From assembly GCF_003201975.1 (NCBI RefSeq), contig NZ_QJJQ01000005.1, positions 186,001 to 250,000 on the forward strand: a stretch of DNA of 64,000 bases, in the 5' to 3' direction. Positions 44,883-52,856 of this stretch are shown here, piece by piece. The stretch's first letter is position 1, and every line of letters starts with the position of its first letter. The notes below the pieces were generated by a model. The model had not been told where the DNA came from, made no database searches, and worked only from the letters and a program-made list of their open reading frames with translations. A program made the position numbers and the translations under genes. This DNA is from Pseudogracilibacillus auburnensis. Lineage in GTDB: Bacteria; Bacillota; Bacilli; Bacillales; Amphibacillaceae.

Positions 44883-44901
44883 GGTTAGCTTTTTACTAAC
44901 C
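44883..44901 (-). other. intercistronic stem-loop between dctP and dctQ
   Basis: GGTTAG (44883-44888) pairs with CTAACC (44896-44901), extendable with GAG/CTC outside. There is no strong T-tract on the minus strand. It is similar in position to the stem-loop behind the other binding-protein gene at 17511-17543. Confidence 0.5.
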
Positions 44902-44989
44902 CCTCGCAGATCAAGTCAATAAATCATTCGTTCCTGAATAAGTGGAATCAAACGATAGATTAATAGAGGAATTAACTTGATTGATCTTC

Positions 44990-46033
44990 TTACTTAGAAA
45001 GCTCACTTATTCCATCAATTAGTTCTGGTGTAATTTTATCTCTGAACTGATCATATACAGGTTGAAGTGCCTCTTTAATCTTGCTCTTTTCATCTTCACT
45101 AAGCTCTGTTACTTCCATTCCACCATTTTTTAAGTTTTCTAAACTCTCGTCATTGAATTCTTTGGCAATACCCCACTCGTATTCTGTTGCTTCTATTAAT
45201 GCTTCATGCACTTTCCCACGTAAATCGTCCGGAATTCCTTCCCAAAACTCTTTATTCACTAGTACAGCATAATCTACGCGTCCATGTTCACTTAACGTTA
45301 AATGATCTTGCACTTCATGGAAACTTGCCGTATCCATCATGTTCGCAGTAGCTTCTGCACCATCGGCTACACCTTGTTGTAATGCAGAATATGTTTCTCC
45401 CCATGGAACGGTTGTATTACCAGCTGACAACATTTTAAATTGTGCCTCTAAAACATTACCAGCTTGCGCACGGAACTTCATGCCTTTAAAATCCTCAGGT
45501 GTTGTCATTACATGTTTGTCATTAGAAAAGTTTTTAAAGCCATTTTCCCAAAATGTAAGTCCAAGGATTCCACTATTTGTTAATTGTTCACTTTCTAACA
45601 ATTCTTTTGCTAAATCGCTTTCAAAGAAGCGATGAACGTGATCCGAATCTTCAAATATATACGGGAGATCAGCAAACTGCCAACGTTGATCAAGTTTCAC
45701 TAGTTTTGACACAGATGGATTGATCATTTGAACATTTCCAGAAATTAAAGCATCTAATTCATCATTGTCACCATACAGTTGACTTGATGGAAAAACTTCC
45801 ACTTCAACTGCTCCATCTGTTTTTTCATCCACTAATTCTGCAAATTTGTCAGCTGCCATTCCTTTTATACTAGCTGGAGTCCCAACGTGAGAAAACTTAA
45901 TTACTATCTTATCTTTTCTCCCTTTTTCTTTCTCTCCATTGTCACCATCTTCCGACTCATTACCAGTTGAACAACCTACTAAGAGTAAAATCATTGTTAA
46001 AATACTTGCAATAAATGTTAATTTGTTTTTCAT
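44990..46033 (-). CDS. dctP: TRAP transporter solute-binding lipoprotein (DctP)
   Basis: A 347-residue extracytoplasmic receptor with a lipoprotein signal (MILLLVGCS; Cys21) and a charged linker. The DctP fold follows: KFSHVGTPASIKGMAADKF at the start, the substrate-carboxylate arginine in GMKFRAQAGNV, and TTVPWGETYSALQQGVADGAE. The conserved arginine implies a carboxylate ligand. AGGAGG precedes the ATG. It is the first gene of a nine-gene unit (dctPQM-catB-DUF3237-pcaDIJF) that starts from a consensus promoter and a structured leader. Confidence 0.94.
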   Translation of the reverse strand: MKNKLTFIASILTMILLLVGCSTGNESEDGDNGEKEKGRKDKIVIKFSHVGTPASIKGMAADKFAELVDEKTDGAVEVEVFPSSQLYGDNDELDALISGNVQMINPSVSKLVKLDQRWQFADLPYIFEDSDHVHRFFESDLAKELLESEQLTNSGILGLTFWENGFKNFSNDKHVMTTPEDFKGMKFRAQAGNVLEAQFKMLSAGNTTVPWGETYSALQQGVADGAEATANMMDTASFHEVQDHLTLSEHGRVDYAVLVNKEFWEGIPDDLRGKVHEALIEATEYEWGIAKEFNDESLENLKNGGMEVTELSEDEKSKIKEALQPVYDQFRDKITPELIDGISELSK

Positions 46034-46109
46034 ATTCCATATCCTCCTGTATTTTAGTAATTGGTTCGTTAATAGTCATGTTACTTTTTAATAACCTACC
46101 TCCTCTTAG

Positions 46110-46254
46110 ATAAAAACAAAAAATACCCAGCATTCTGAGGTGGAAAGGCAAAAGAAGCCTACCACTTTCAGAAAAACTGAGTATTTTAAATTAAAATAGA
46201 AGTTGTTTATCCTCTAAGAATTTAAAATTATGTTTTTCTTAGTATTTTTAATGT
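46110..46254 (-). ncRNA. structured leader RNA with intrinsic terminator before dctP (leader A)
   Basis: On the minus strand the order is: segment AGAAAAAC (rc of 46232-46239); hairpin UAGAGG-8 nt-CUUCUA (46216-46197); then a long terminator hairpin. Its outer stem is AAUACUCAG/CUGGGUAUU, its middle stem CUGA/UCAG and its inner stem GUGG-AGGC/GCCU-CCAC, and it ends in TTTTTTGTTTTT. The 5' arm of the terminator contains GUUUUUCU, which can pair instead with the upstream AGAAAAAC. The same plan with compensating changes precedes the flavin reductase gene (52853-53012). Confidence 0.65.
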
Positions 46255-46260
46255 AAATTT

Positions 46261-46289
46261 ATCATAATACCTTACTTTCATTTTGTCAA
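46261..46289 (-). promoter_or_regulatory. sigma-A promoter of the dctP-pcaF unit
   Basis: TTGACA (46289-46284), a 17-bp spacer and TATGAT (46266-46261) on the minus strand: five of six bases in the -10 and a perfect -35. It is followed by leader A. Confidence 0.85.
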
Positions 46290-46299
46290 ATAGATTTTT

Positions 46300-46644
46300 T
46301 TACCTATTTTTTTCGTTCAGATGTTGTAAAGCTCTTTCTTCATATCTCCTAAATGCCGACTTAAGTGCTACATTAAAACTATTTGTTGAAGGAGCAAAAT
46401 AACTGTTTTCTATCTTTTTTAAAAGACCATCAACACCATGATCCATATTATACCCGACAGATAATCTTTTAAAGTAGTCTCTTGCAAGGTTTGTTATTAA
46501 AGTAAACTCCGCATTAACTATTTCCCTACTTTTTCTATCTATCTCCAGAACTACTCCTATATGCTTATATACTTCATACATCGATGTGTTTTGGGGCGCT
46601 TTTGCATACGCTGTCACTATTATTGTATCCATTTCTTCTTTCAC
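46300..46644 (-). CDS. DUF3870 family protein
   Basis: About 115 residues from GTG 46644 (AAGGAGGG upstream; ATG 46632 is an alternative). It begins DTIIVTAYAKAPQNTSMYEVY and contains LITNLARDYFKRLSVGYNM. It matches the DUF3870 family, which has no established role. A longer frame to 46704 has no ribosome site. It lies alone between the catA transcription unit and the promoter of the dctP unit, inside the aromatic island, so an accessory or regulatory role there is possible. Confidence 0.7.
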   Translation of the reverse strand: MKEEMDTIIVTAYAKAPQNTSMYEVYKHIGVVLEIDRKSREIVNAEFTLITNLARDYFKRLSVGYNMDHGVDGLLKKIENSYFAPSTNSFNVALKSAFRRYEERALQHLNEKNR

Positions 46645-46754
46645 TTTCCTTCCCCCTCCTTCTTTGATTAAATAACATTCTTTCCTAGGAAAAAGAATGA
46701 ACAACCTAATGAATCAATTTCATCATTCAATAATCACATTTAAATCCGAACAAT

Positions 46755-46955
46755 AAACTTGGTGGAGTTGATTTCCACTCTTGGCGGACGCTTTCCGCGA
46801 GCGGCTGACGAGCCTCCTCAGGCTAACTTAAAGGAAGGCCAACTAAAACCGCCCTTTGCGGGCAACGTCGGCATACCCCTTGCCGGGGCACGGGGTCTCA
46901 TCTAGGCCTTTCCTCTCACAGGAGTCGTCCGCCTGCCGTTCCAATCCTCGAAGTT
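46755..46955 (+). repeat. GC-rich intergenic element 3
   Basis: Core blocks GCTTTCCGCGAGCGGC, AGCCTCCTC, GGGGTCTCATC and CACAGGAGTC match the family, with an extra ~60-bp GC-rich insert in the middle. The inner arms are GGCGGAC (46783-46789) and GTCCGCC (46927-46933); the outer AATAAACTT and AAGTTTATATT also nearly match. Confidence 0.8.
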
Positions 46956-47195
46956 TATATTACAAATACGATCAATAATGTAACTTTACATATAAATGTT
47001 CGTATTTATTTCTGGAATGAGCATTTATGAAATTGACTCGAATGTATCATTATTTACGACTATTAGATAAATAGTATAATATCTTCAGTCTAATCGCAAT
47101 CATATAAAACAAGATAATGATCCTATGTGCAAAGGAAAGAAGCGCCATTTTGATAAAGGAAGGGGAATGAAAGGAGGCAAAAATGGAGAAAGAAT

Positions 47196-47272
47196 GTCTT
47201 AAAAAGAATGAAAAGTAGAGATGATATTATGAATAAATCATCTGCTACTTTTCAACATCATCTTTTTAAGAC
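47196..47272 (-). terminator. long hairpin terminator behind catA
   Basis: Outer perfect 12-bp arms GTCTTAAAAAGA (47196-47207) and TCTTTTTAAGAC (47261-47272) enclose a second stem (AAAAGTAG-GATGAT with ATCATC-CTACTTTT). It lies 12 bp beyond the catA stop and separates the hpaB-catA unit from the DUF3870 gene. Confidence 0.8.
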
Positions 47273-47283
47273 ACCCTCACCTA

Positions 47284-48066
47284 TTACTCTTTTCGCATAA
47301 CGAAATTTAGTGAAGACTCTTTATGGGTTCCCTTATCTTCTAATGTCGTTAATAAGTCTAAACGAACCCCATCTGCTACATCTGATTCAAGCCATTCGTC
47401 CCCTTCAAAAAAGACTTGGGTAATCAGTGTTTCATGTCCTTCTGCATCAAATTTAAAATGAAGATGGGCTGGTCGCATTGGGTGTTGCCCCATATAGTCT
47501 AAAAACTCACCAGTCGGGCCTTGATCTGGAATGGAGTATGGAAGAGGGACAATTGTTTTTACTTCAAAATCTCCGTTCTCATCTGTATAAAAATGACCCC
47601 TTAAATTGTATCTCGGTGCATCTGAATCAAAAGCAGAATATTTACCAGATGCATCATTTTGCCACATTTCAACTTTCGCATTTTCAAGTGGCTCACCATC
47701 TACATTACTTACATTACCTTTAAAGTAAAATAGCTCTCCAGCTTCATCAGGTCGCTGTGTTAGTTCTATCGGTTTTCCTGCTTGACTTTCAATTAACGGC
47801 GATCCTTCAATAAAGTACGGCCCCAATAATGATGGCTGTGTACCAGGCTTGTCTGTATACATTGCTCTTAAAACATGACTTTCAAAGAATACATCTGCAA
47901 ATAAAGGCAGCTCTCCTTCCCTCCCTAGACGATCCGCCCACATGACAAAATTTGTGTACTCTTCATGGTTTAAGTCGGCCTCTTCTAAAAACGACTTCAT
48001 ATGTTTTACGAATAAGTTATAAACCTCTTCTACTCTAGCATTTGTTTGAACTACTTTTTTACTCAC
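47284..48066 (-). CDS. catA: catechol 1,2-dioxygenase (intradiol, Fe3+)
   Basis: A 260-residue non-haem Fe(III) intradiol dioxygenase. The iron ligands are Y153 (PRYNLRGHFYT), Y177 (LPYSIP), H201 and H203 (RPAHLHFKF). The N-terminal helical dimerisation domain (residues 1-75) and LGPYFIEGSP fit the catechol/hydroxyquinol branch rather than protocatechuate 3,4-dioxygenase. Muconate cycloisomerase in the island and the absence of maleylacetate reductase favour catechol as substrate. It starts at GTG 48066 behind AGGAGGAG and follows the FAD synthetase gene by 11 bp. Confidence 0.92.
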   Translation of the reverse strand: MSKKVVQTNARVEEVYNLFVKHMKSFLEEADLNHEEYTNFVMWADRLGREGELPLFADVFFESHVLRAMYTDKPGTQPSLLGPYFIEGSPLIESQAGKPIELTQRPDEAGELFYFKGNVSNVDGEPLENAKVEMWQNDASGKYSAFDSDAPRYNLRGHFYTDENGDFEVKTIVPLPYSIPDQGPTGEFLDYMGQHPMRPAHLHFKFDAEGHETLITQVFFEGDEWLESDVADGVRLDLLTTLEDKGTHKESSLNFVMRKE

Positions 48067-48077
48067 TTGTACTCCTC

Positions 48078-48626
48078 CTATATTTTTATTTTCTCTAGGC
48101 TTGGTCTCCCTAATAGATTTTTCACTTGCTCTAGTTCATTTTTTTCCATTAATCCTCTTATTCTTGTAGATGAAATAATTTCCCCATCTTCACACACAAC
48201 GAAAGGTTGGACATAAACATTAAAATGATCGGCAAGTACATTTACATCTCCTTGCTTTCCTTTACCAAATGTAAAATTCGGCCCAACGTTAATTTGTTGG
48301 GGGTGAAGAAGCTTTATTTCATGAATAAAATCAAGTGGGGTTTTGGCAGCATACATTTGATCAAAGTTTGCAATAACAATATGGTCTACCCCATACTTCT
48401 TTACTAATTCCACCTTCTCGGAAACACTCATTAATATTTGCTTTTGCTGTAAAAAGGATCGGGGTGGAGGGTCAAATGTGTAAACAACGGATGGAACCCC
48501 TCGTTGTTTAGCACATGTTACAGTTCGCTCTATTAACGCTAGATGTCCTCGATGAAGACCATCAAAAGCGCCGATTGTAACAATCGATGACATTAATTTA
48601 AGTTCATTATCTTCATATATTTTCAT
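48078..48626 (-). CDS. stand-alone FAD synthetase (FMN adenylyltransferase) domain
   Basis: 182 residues corresponding only to the N-terminal half of bifunctional RibF. The nucleotidyltransferase motif GAFDGLHRGH lies at residues 19-28 and the SSTRIR signature near residue 152. The C-terminal riboflavin kinase domain (~120 residues) is absent. It sits between the flavin-dependent monooxygenase gene and catA, with 23 and 11 bp gaps, so it should make FAD from FMN for the monooxygenase. The start context is weak (GGTGAGCGTGGG before ATG). Dedicated cofactor supply is inference. Confidence 0.88.
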   Translation of the reverse strand: MKIYEDNELKLMSSIVTIGAFDGLHRGHLALIERTVTCAKQRGVPSVVYTFDPPPRSFLQQKQILMSVSEKVELVKKYGVDHIVIANFDQMYAAKTPLDFIHEIKLLHPQQINVGPNFTFGKGKQGDVNVLADHFNVYVQPFVVCEDGEIISSTRIRGLMEKNELEQVKNLLGRPSLEKIKI

Positions 48627-48649
48627 CCCACGCTCACCTCAACCTATGT

Positions 48650-50197
48650 CTATACCGTTTGCTTTTTAAAGTAATTTACATCATCTGGATTAACCCACGT
48701 GTCATTTACCCAACCATCAATATCATAGTCAGCCATACATTGCTCAGCAAATGCAACATATTGGTCAGCTGCCCCAGACTCATTGGCAACGACTAGATTT
48801 TCAAGTCGAATATTTTCATGATTACCAGAATAATTGCGCTCATATAACTCATGACGTCCTGCAAACTCCGATCCTACTACTTCCCAAAGCAATTTAATTA
48901 GTTTAATTTTGTCATGGGCAGTAATCCCGTTAGAACCACGATATAGTCTGTCGAGTAATGGCCTTAATTCAGGGTGTTTAAAATCTGATGCACTTGAAGG
49001 TTGCACTATTAAATTACCTGCAACAACATTTTGAATAATCCCTTTAATTTGTGGCCAACCTTCTGACATAAACACACGATAAGATAACCCAGAGTTTAAA
49101 TTAGGTAGTAGTGTATCATTTGGCCCTAGATCGGGATTTAACGCCATGGAATCACTTAGCGCCCAAAACATATTACGCCACGCGATAACCTCTCCTACAT
49201 TTGCCTGCACACCACGGAATTGATCTGTGCCATTCGTTTGAACTGCTTTCATTAATAACCCAACAACAAAATCAAGCTTTACCGATAGTCTTGTCACACC
49301 ATGGAATGTAAATCGATGTAAAAATCCACTCTCAGGAAAAAACGTATTCGCCTTTTCAACATCCTTGTAAATAAGGATATTTTCCCAAGGGATGAGCACT
49401 TTATCGAAGACGAGCACTGCATCATTCTCGTCAAAACGACTACTTAACGGATAATCGAACGGACTCCCCATAACAGAAGCTTGCATTTCATAGGACTGAC
49501 GACAAATGAGCTTCACTCCCGGACTATCCATTGGTGCAACAAATACTAAAGCCATATCTTCTGATCCAACTGGAACAGCGCCATAATGAGCAACGAAATT
49601 GTAATTCGTTAAGGCTGACCCTGTGGCAACCATTTTTGCTCCACTTACAATAATCCCTTCATCTGTTTCTTCTTCCGCACGAACAAAGACATCTTTAACT
49701 GCTTCCAACGGCTTATTTCTATCTACTGGTGGATTGATGATCGCATGGTTAAAATACCAGTTTCTCTCTTGCGCCTCCTTATACCAAAATCTTGCATTCT
49801 CTTCATAAGGCGCATAATAATCAGGGTTTGCCCCTAAAGTTGCCAGAAATGCTGCTTTATAATCAGGTGACCTCCCCATTTGGCCGTATGTTAACTTAGC
49901 CCATTCAGCAATAGCATCTCTCGTTTCGATCAAATCTTCTTTCGTTTTGTCGAACTTGAAAAACTTCTGTGTAAATCCATTATTTCCAGTGTCTGTTTCC
50001 GTTGTTAAAATACCTTTCGTCTTCTCATCATGTAATGCGTCATACATCCTTGCGATAGATCTTGCAGCATTTCGAAAAGCAGGATGGGTTGTAACATCTT
50101 TTACCTTTTCGCCATTAATCCATATTTCTCGATTATCCTTTAAGCTCTCTAAATATTCCTTTCCAGTCAATGGTAGTCTTTCAGTTTGATTGCCCAA
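48650..50197 (-). CDS. HpaB-family FADH2-dependent phenol monooxygenase, oxygenase component
   Basis: A 515-residue member of the 4-hydroxyphenylacetate 3-hydroxylase/phenol hydroxylase family, using FADH2 delivered by a separate reductase. Residues R109 (GRSPDY), Y113 and H151 (WYFNHAIINPP) correspond, each with an offset of 9, to the substrate-site R100, Y104 and H142 of Thermus HpaB as I recall them. An intradiol dioxygenase follows in the same unit, so the product is probably catechol and the substrate phenol, as for Geobacillus PheA. The start is TTG 50197 behind GGAGGAGG. First gene of hpaB-FADS-catA. Confidence 0.92.
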   Translation of the reverse strand: MGNQTERLPLTGKEYLESLKDNREIWINGEKVKDVTTHPAFRNAARSIARMYDALHDEKTKGILTTETDTGNNGFTQKFFKFDKTKEDLIETRDAIAEWAKLTYGQMGRSPDYKAAFLATLGANPDYYAPYEENARFWYKEAQERNWYFNHAIINPPVDRNKPLEAVKDVFVRAEEETDEGIIVSGAKMVATGSALTNYNFVAHYGAVPVGSEDMALVFVAPMDSPGVKLICRQSYEMQASVMGSPFDYPLSSRFDENDAVLVFDKVLIPWENILIYKDVEKANTFFPESGFLHRFTFHGVTRLSVKLDFVVGLLMKAVQTNGTDQFRGVQANVGEVIAWRNMFWALSDSMALNPDLGPNDTLLPNLNSGLSYRVFMSEGWPQIKGIIQNVVAGNLIVQPSSASDFKHPELRPLLDRLYRGSNGITAHDKIKLIKLLWEVVGSEFAGRHELYERNYSGNHENIRLENLVVANESGAADQYVAFAEQCMADYDIDGWVNDTWVNPDDVNYFKKQTV

Positions 50198-50219
50198 TAT
50201 AAATCCTCCTCCGTTTTAA

Positions 50220-50234
50220 TTTAAGCGCTTACAA
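50220..50234 (-). promoter_or_regulatory. candidate CcpA-binding cre site at the hpaB promoter
   Basis: On the minus strand TTGTAAGCGCTTAAA matches the cre consensus WTGNAANCGNWNNCW with one mismatch. It lies just downstream of the -10 box (50250-50245), covering the likely start point, a repressing position. Confidence 0.6.
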
Positions 50235-50244
50235 TGCTAGTTTT

Positions 50245-50273
50245 ATTATGCAATGTAATCAGAAAATTTGTAA
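50245..50273 (-). promoter_or_regulatory. candidate sigma-A promoter of the hpaB-FADS-catA unit
   Basis: TTACAA (50273-50268), a 17-bp spacer and CATAAT (50250-50245) on the minus strand. An alternative is TTGCAG-N16-TACATT, slightly upstream. Confidence 0.5.
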
Positions 50274-50306
50274 CTGCAAAAATATATTGAGAAAACTTCC
50301 GTTACT

Positions 50307-52118
50307 TTATGTTTTTGTGGTTGTATGGTGGATAGGTCTTTTTTTAATTTGTGAAGCAAAATATATTTGGATAGCAAGTTGACATTTAAAACGCCCTCCA
50401 CCAGTTTTCAAATCAATTTCACAAAACCCTTCAATTCGTTCCATACGATAACGAAGACCTGCAATGGAAAGATGGAGTTCATCCGCGGTTTGCTGCAAAT
50501 TCCCATTAAAATCGAGATATGTTTTAAGGGTGATTAAATAATCTGTATCATTTGTAAGATCATACTTTATAATCGCGCCAATCGTTTTCTTATAAAACTC
50601 TATTAACTCATATTGGTCCGTTCCTTTTAAAAGCATCATGATTGGCTCCATCTCTTCATAAAAAGAAATGTGATTACCTGTTGGGTTTGTAAGTAACACA
50701 AACTCACTTATTGAGCCTGCATCTTGATAGCTTTCTCTCAAGGAACGCAAATCATCAGCGCTTCTTCCAATTCCTAAATAAAATTTAGCTGAATGAAACT
50801 CTTTTTTTAATTCAGCCAAAATCTGTTGCACAAATGGATGAGGGCTTTTGGCAATACTTTCTGTTAAGATCATCATTACATTGTTTTTATTATAAAAATA
50901 ATCGATATTTTCTAGTAGTGGATGATGCTTAAAAAAATGCATCACTTCTTTTCGTTTTGCTTCTGGCATGACTTTGATTGCTAAAATTCTATTTATCCCA
51001 TTTGGATGGAAATTAAATAAGTGAGAAAATTTCTCGAATAGCTCTTTATCATGATTGTGTAACATTTCCTCGAAAAAATTTTCTTTCTTTTTCCATAAAG
51101 ACTGCGTGATTTTCCATTGATGATACATTTGCACCGTAAAAATACCTAACGCACGGTTTATAATTAACTCATCTCGATTGGTTATCTTTTTTTCACTAAT
51201 AACGACAAGCCGTCCTAAATTTACATTATTCGCACGGATTGGAAATACCCGAATATCCTTTTGTTGCTCTTCTGTATAAATGAATTTATCTGCCCAATTT
51301 TGATAGCTAATCCTATCTTCTTTCGTAATAAAAGCGCTTTCAATTACTTTGTTATAATAATCAATGACAATACTTTTATTTATTAATCCTGCAACAAACT
51401 GGATCGTTTCAAGTAGCTCCTTATCTTCAACGAGTAAATTTGTTAATTGTTGATGAACCTTATCCGATTCAATAATATTTTGATTAATCATGTGAAGTTC
51501 TTTCTGTGCGCGGTCAAGTTCTGTAGCGATTGATTCTGCTTTATAGTACTTCATCATTTTACTCGCTTGCCGGTCATAAACATCTAATGATTTTGCCACA
51601 AATCGACATGTTTCATCCCCACGACCGACACATTGCGTTTCATATGCTAACACATCTTTACCAAATGTTTTTGTCAAATAACCACTTGCATACCCGATTA
51701 GTGTCCAACATCCATTATCTTTACTAAACCCATAATGTTCCACATGTTCTACTGCTTCATAGGAATTTTCCCAAGTCCCGGAAAAATATAAATAGTCTTC
51801 GTTCATTTCAATATGATCAGGCACTGCTGTTACAACGCCAAGTAATGTATGCAAAACAGGTCCAGCTAACATTAATTCTTTTAAATTATCCCATTGGTAC
51901 ATCGAGGCTATTGTTTCCCCATCTCTCATTCCACAAGCCCAACCATAGCGCATGAGAAAACCTTTCGCTCTCTCCATCCCAAGCGTATTAATCAGATCTC
52001 GTCTCATTAGACCTAATGCCTCAACTGGAACTAAGGACATTCTTTTATTGTTAAATGTTATTTCATTGTTTTTATCAAATTCGATCAAGTCATCAAGAAC
52101 TAATTGATCTGCCTTCAA
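50307..52118 (-). CDS. phenol-sensing regulator: XylR_N-V4R sensor fused to PucR-type HTH output
   Basis: About 603 residues. The N-terminal ~190 match the sensor of DmpR/MopR/XylR. H90 (GPVLHTL) and W116 (GTWENSYEAVEH) fit phenol-contact residues H106 and W134 of MopR. C137, E160, C163 and C171 fit the zinc ligands C155, E178, C181 and C189, all four at a constant offset of 18. The usual sigma-54 AAA+ domain is absent. A GAF/GGDEF-like middle and a C-terminal PucR/CdaR HTH (LQQTADELHLSIAGLRYRMERI) replace it. The start is TTG 52118 behind GGGAGGAAC, 22 bp after the reductase gene. MopR numbers are from memory. Confidence 0.9.
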   Translation of the reverse strand: MKADQLVLDDLIEFDKNNEITFNNKRMSLVPVEALGLMRRDLINTLGMERAKGFLMRYGWACGMRDGETIASMYQWDNLKELMLAGPVLHTLLGVVTAVPDHIEMNEDYLYFSGTWENSYEAVEHVEHYGFSKDNGCWTLIGYASGYLTKTFGKDVLAYETQCVGRGDETCRFVAKSLDVYDRQASKMMKYYKAESIATELDRAQKELHMINQNIIESDKVHQQLTNLLVEDKELLETIQFVAGLINKSIVIDYYNKVIESAFITKEDRISYQNWADKFIYTEEQQKDIRVFPIRANNVNLGRLVVISEKKITNRDELIINRALGIFTVQMYHQWKITQSLWKKKENFFEEMLHNHDKELFEKFSHLFNFHPNGINRILAIKVMPEAKRKEVMHFFKHHPLLENIDYFYNKNNVMMILTESIAKSPHPFVQQILAELKKEFHSAKFYLGIGRSADDLRSLRESYQDAGSISEFVLLTNPTGNHISFYEEMEPIMMLLKGTDQYELIEFYKKTIGAIIKYDLTNDTDYLITLKTYLDFNGNLQQTADELHLSIAGLRYRMERIEGFCEIDLKTGGGRFKCQLAIQIYFASQIKKRPIHHTTTKT

Positions 52119-52140
52119 AAAAGTTCCTCCCTTCCTTTTG

Positions 52141-52602
52141 TTACTTAGTGAGAACTTCAGAAAACTTGCCACAATAATATGCCAATGGATTTCCCCCTGA
52201 ATACTCAAAATTTTTAACTTCTCCTAAAAATAGAACATGATCCCCTCCATCATAAGACCTCCATGGCTCGCATTCTATATAGGCAAGTGAATCTTTAATT
52301 CTGTTACCTAAAATTCCTGCTTCCCATTGAAACGGCATCTTCTCCATCGTTCTCCCAGCGAAATGCATGGCAGCGTCTTGTTGGTCTTCTTTCAAGATAT
52401 TAACAATAAAATTATTATCCTTTAACACATTTAATGCTTTTGTTTTCCGGTCAACTGAAACCAACACGAGCATAGGATCCAGTGAAACAGAAGTAAATGA
52501 ATTCGCGGTAAATCCATGTGTTTCCGCTTCTGTTTCACTCGTGATAATCGTTACCCCCGTTGCAAAATGCCCTAAACAATTTCTAAAATTTTTTATATCC
52601 AA
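52141..52602 (-). CDS. HpaC-type flavin reductase
   Basis: About 154 residues of the flavin reductase-like/FMN-binding split-barrel family: LGHFATGVTIITSETEAETHGFTANSFTSVSLDP is diagnostic, with SYDGGDHVLFLGEV later. It reduces FAD or FMN with NAD(P)H and supplies FADH2 to the HpaB-type oxygenase. I start at TTG 52602, 9 nt behind AAGGGAG, which gives the family length; the open frame up to 52890 runs through repeat and leader DNA and is not coding. It is first in a two-gene unit with the regulator, from the promoter at 53047. Confidence 0.9.
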   Translation of the reverse strand: MDIKNFRNCLGHFATGVTIITSETEAETHGFTANSFTSVSLDPMLVLVSVDRKTKALNVLKDNNFIVNILKEDQQDAAMHFAGRTMEKMPFQWEAGILGNRIKDSLAYIECEPWRSYDGGDHVLFLGEVKNFEYSGGNPLAYYCGKFSEVLTK

Positions 52603-52760
52603 CTTAAACAGCTCCCTTGATTGAAATTTACTAAATCTTAGCACTTTAAAGTGGAATTGATAACTATAAAATCCGTTAGTAAATTCCTTAATCTCCATCA
52701 AAAAAGGTAGTCGATTGTTTATTTGATAACTTAAAGTTGAACTTTTGCATTTTTTCAATC

Positions 52761-52856
52761 TTAGAAAACTTGGTATTCGCCAAACTTTTACTGCAAATGC
52801 CTTAGTTGCGCTTATGCAGTAAGAAAGGATTGTTTGTCCTTTCTTATCGACAAAAA
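52761..52856 (-). repeat. dispersed ~95-bp repeat, copy 5
   Basis: Minus strand: TTGTCGATAAGAAAGGACA, a hairpin partner TCCTTTCTTACTGC, then ATAAGCGCAACTAAGGC and TTTGGCGAATACCAAG. This is the clearest copy of the family; it lies between leader B and the flavin reductase gene. Confidence 0.7.

Noticed and set aside
47284-48066. Hydroxyquinol 1,2-dioxygenase
   Set aside because: This would need maleylacetate reductase, which is absent; muconate cycloisomerase is present instead.
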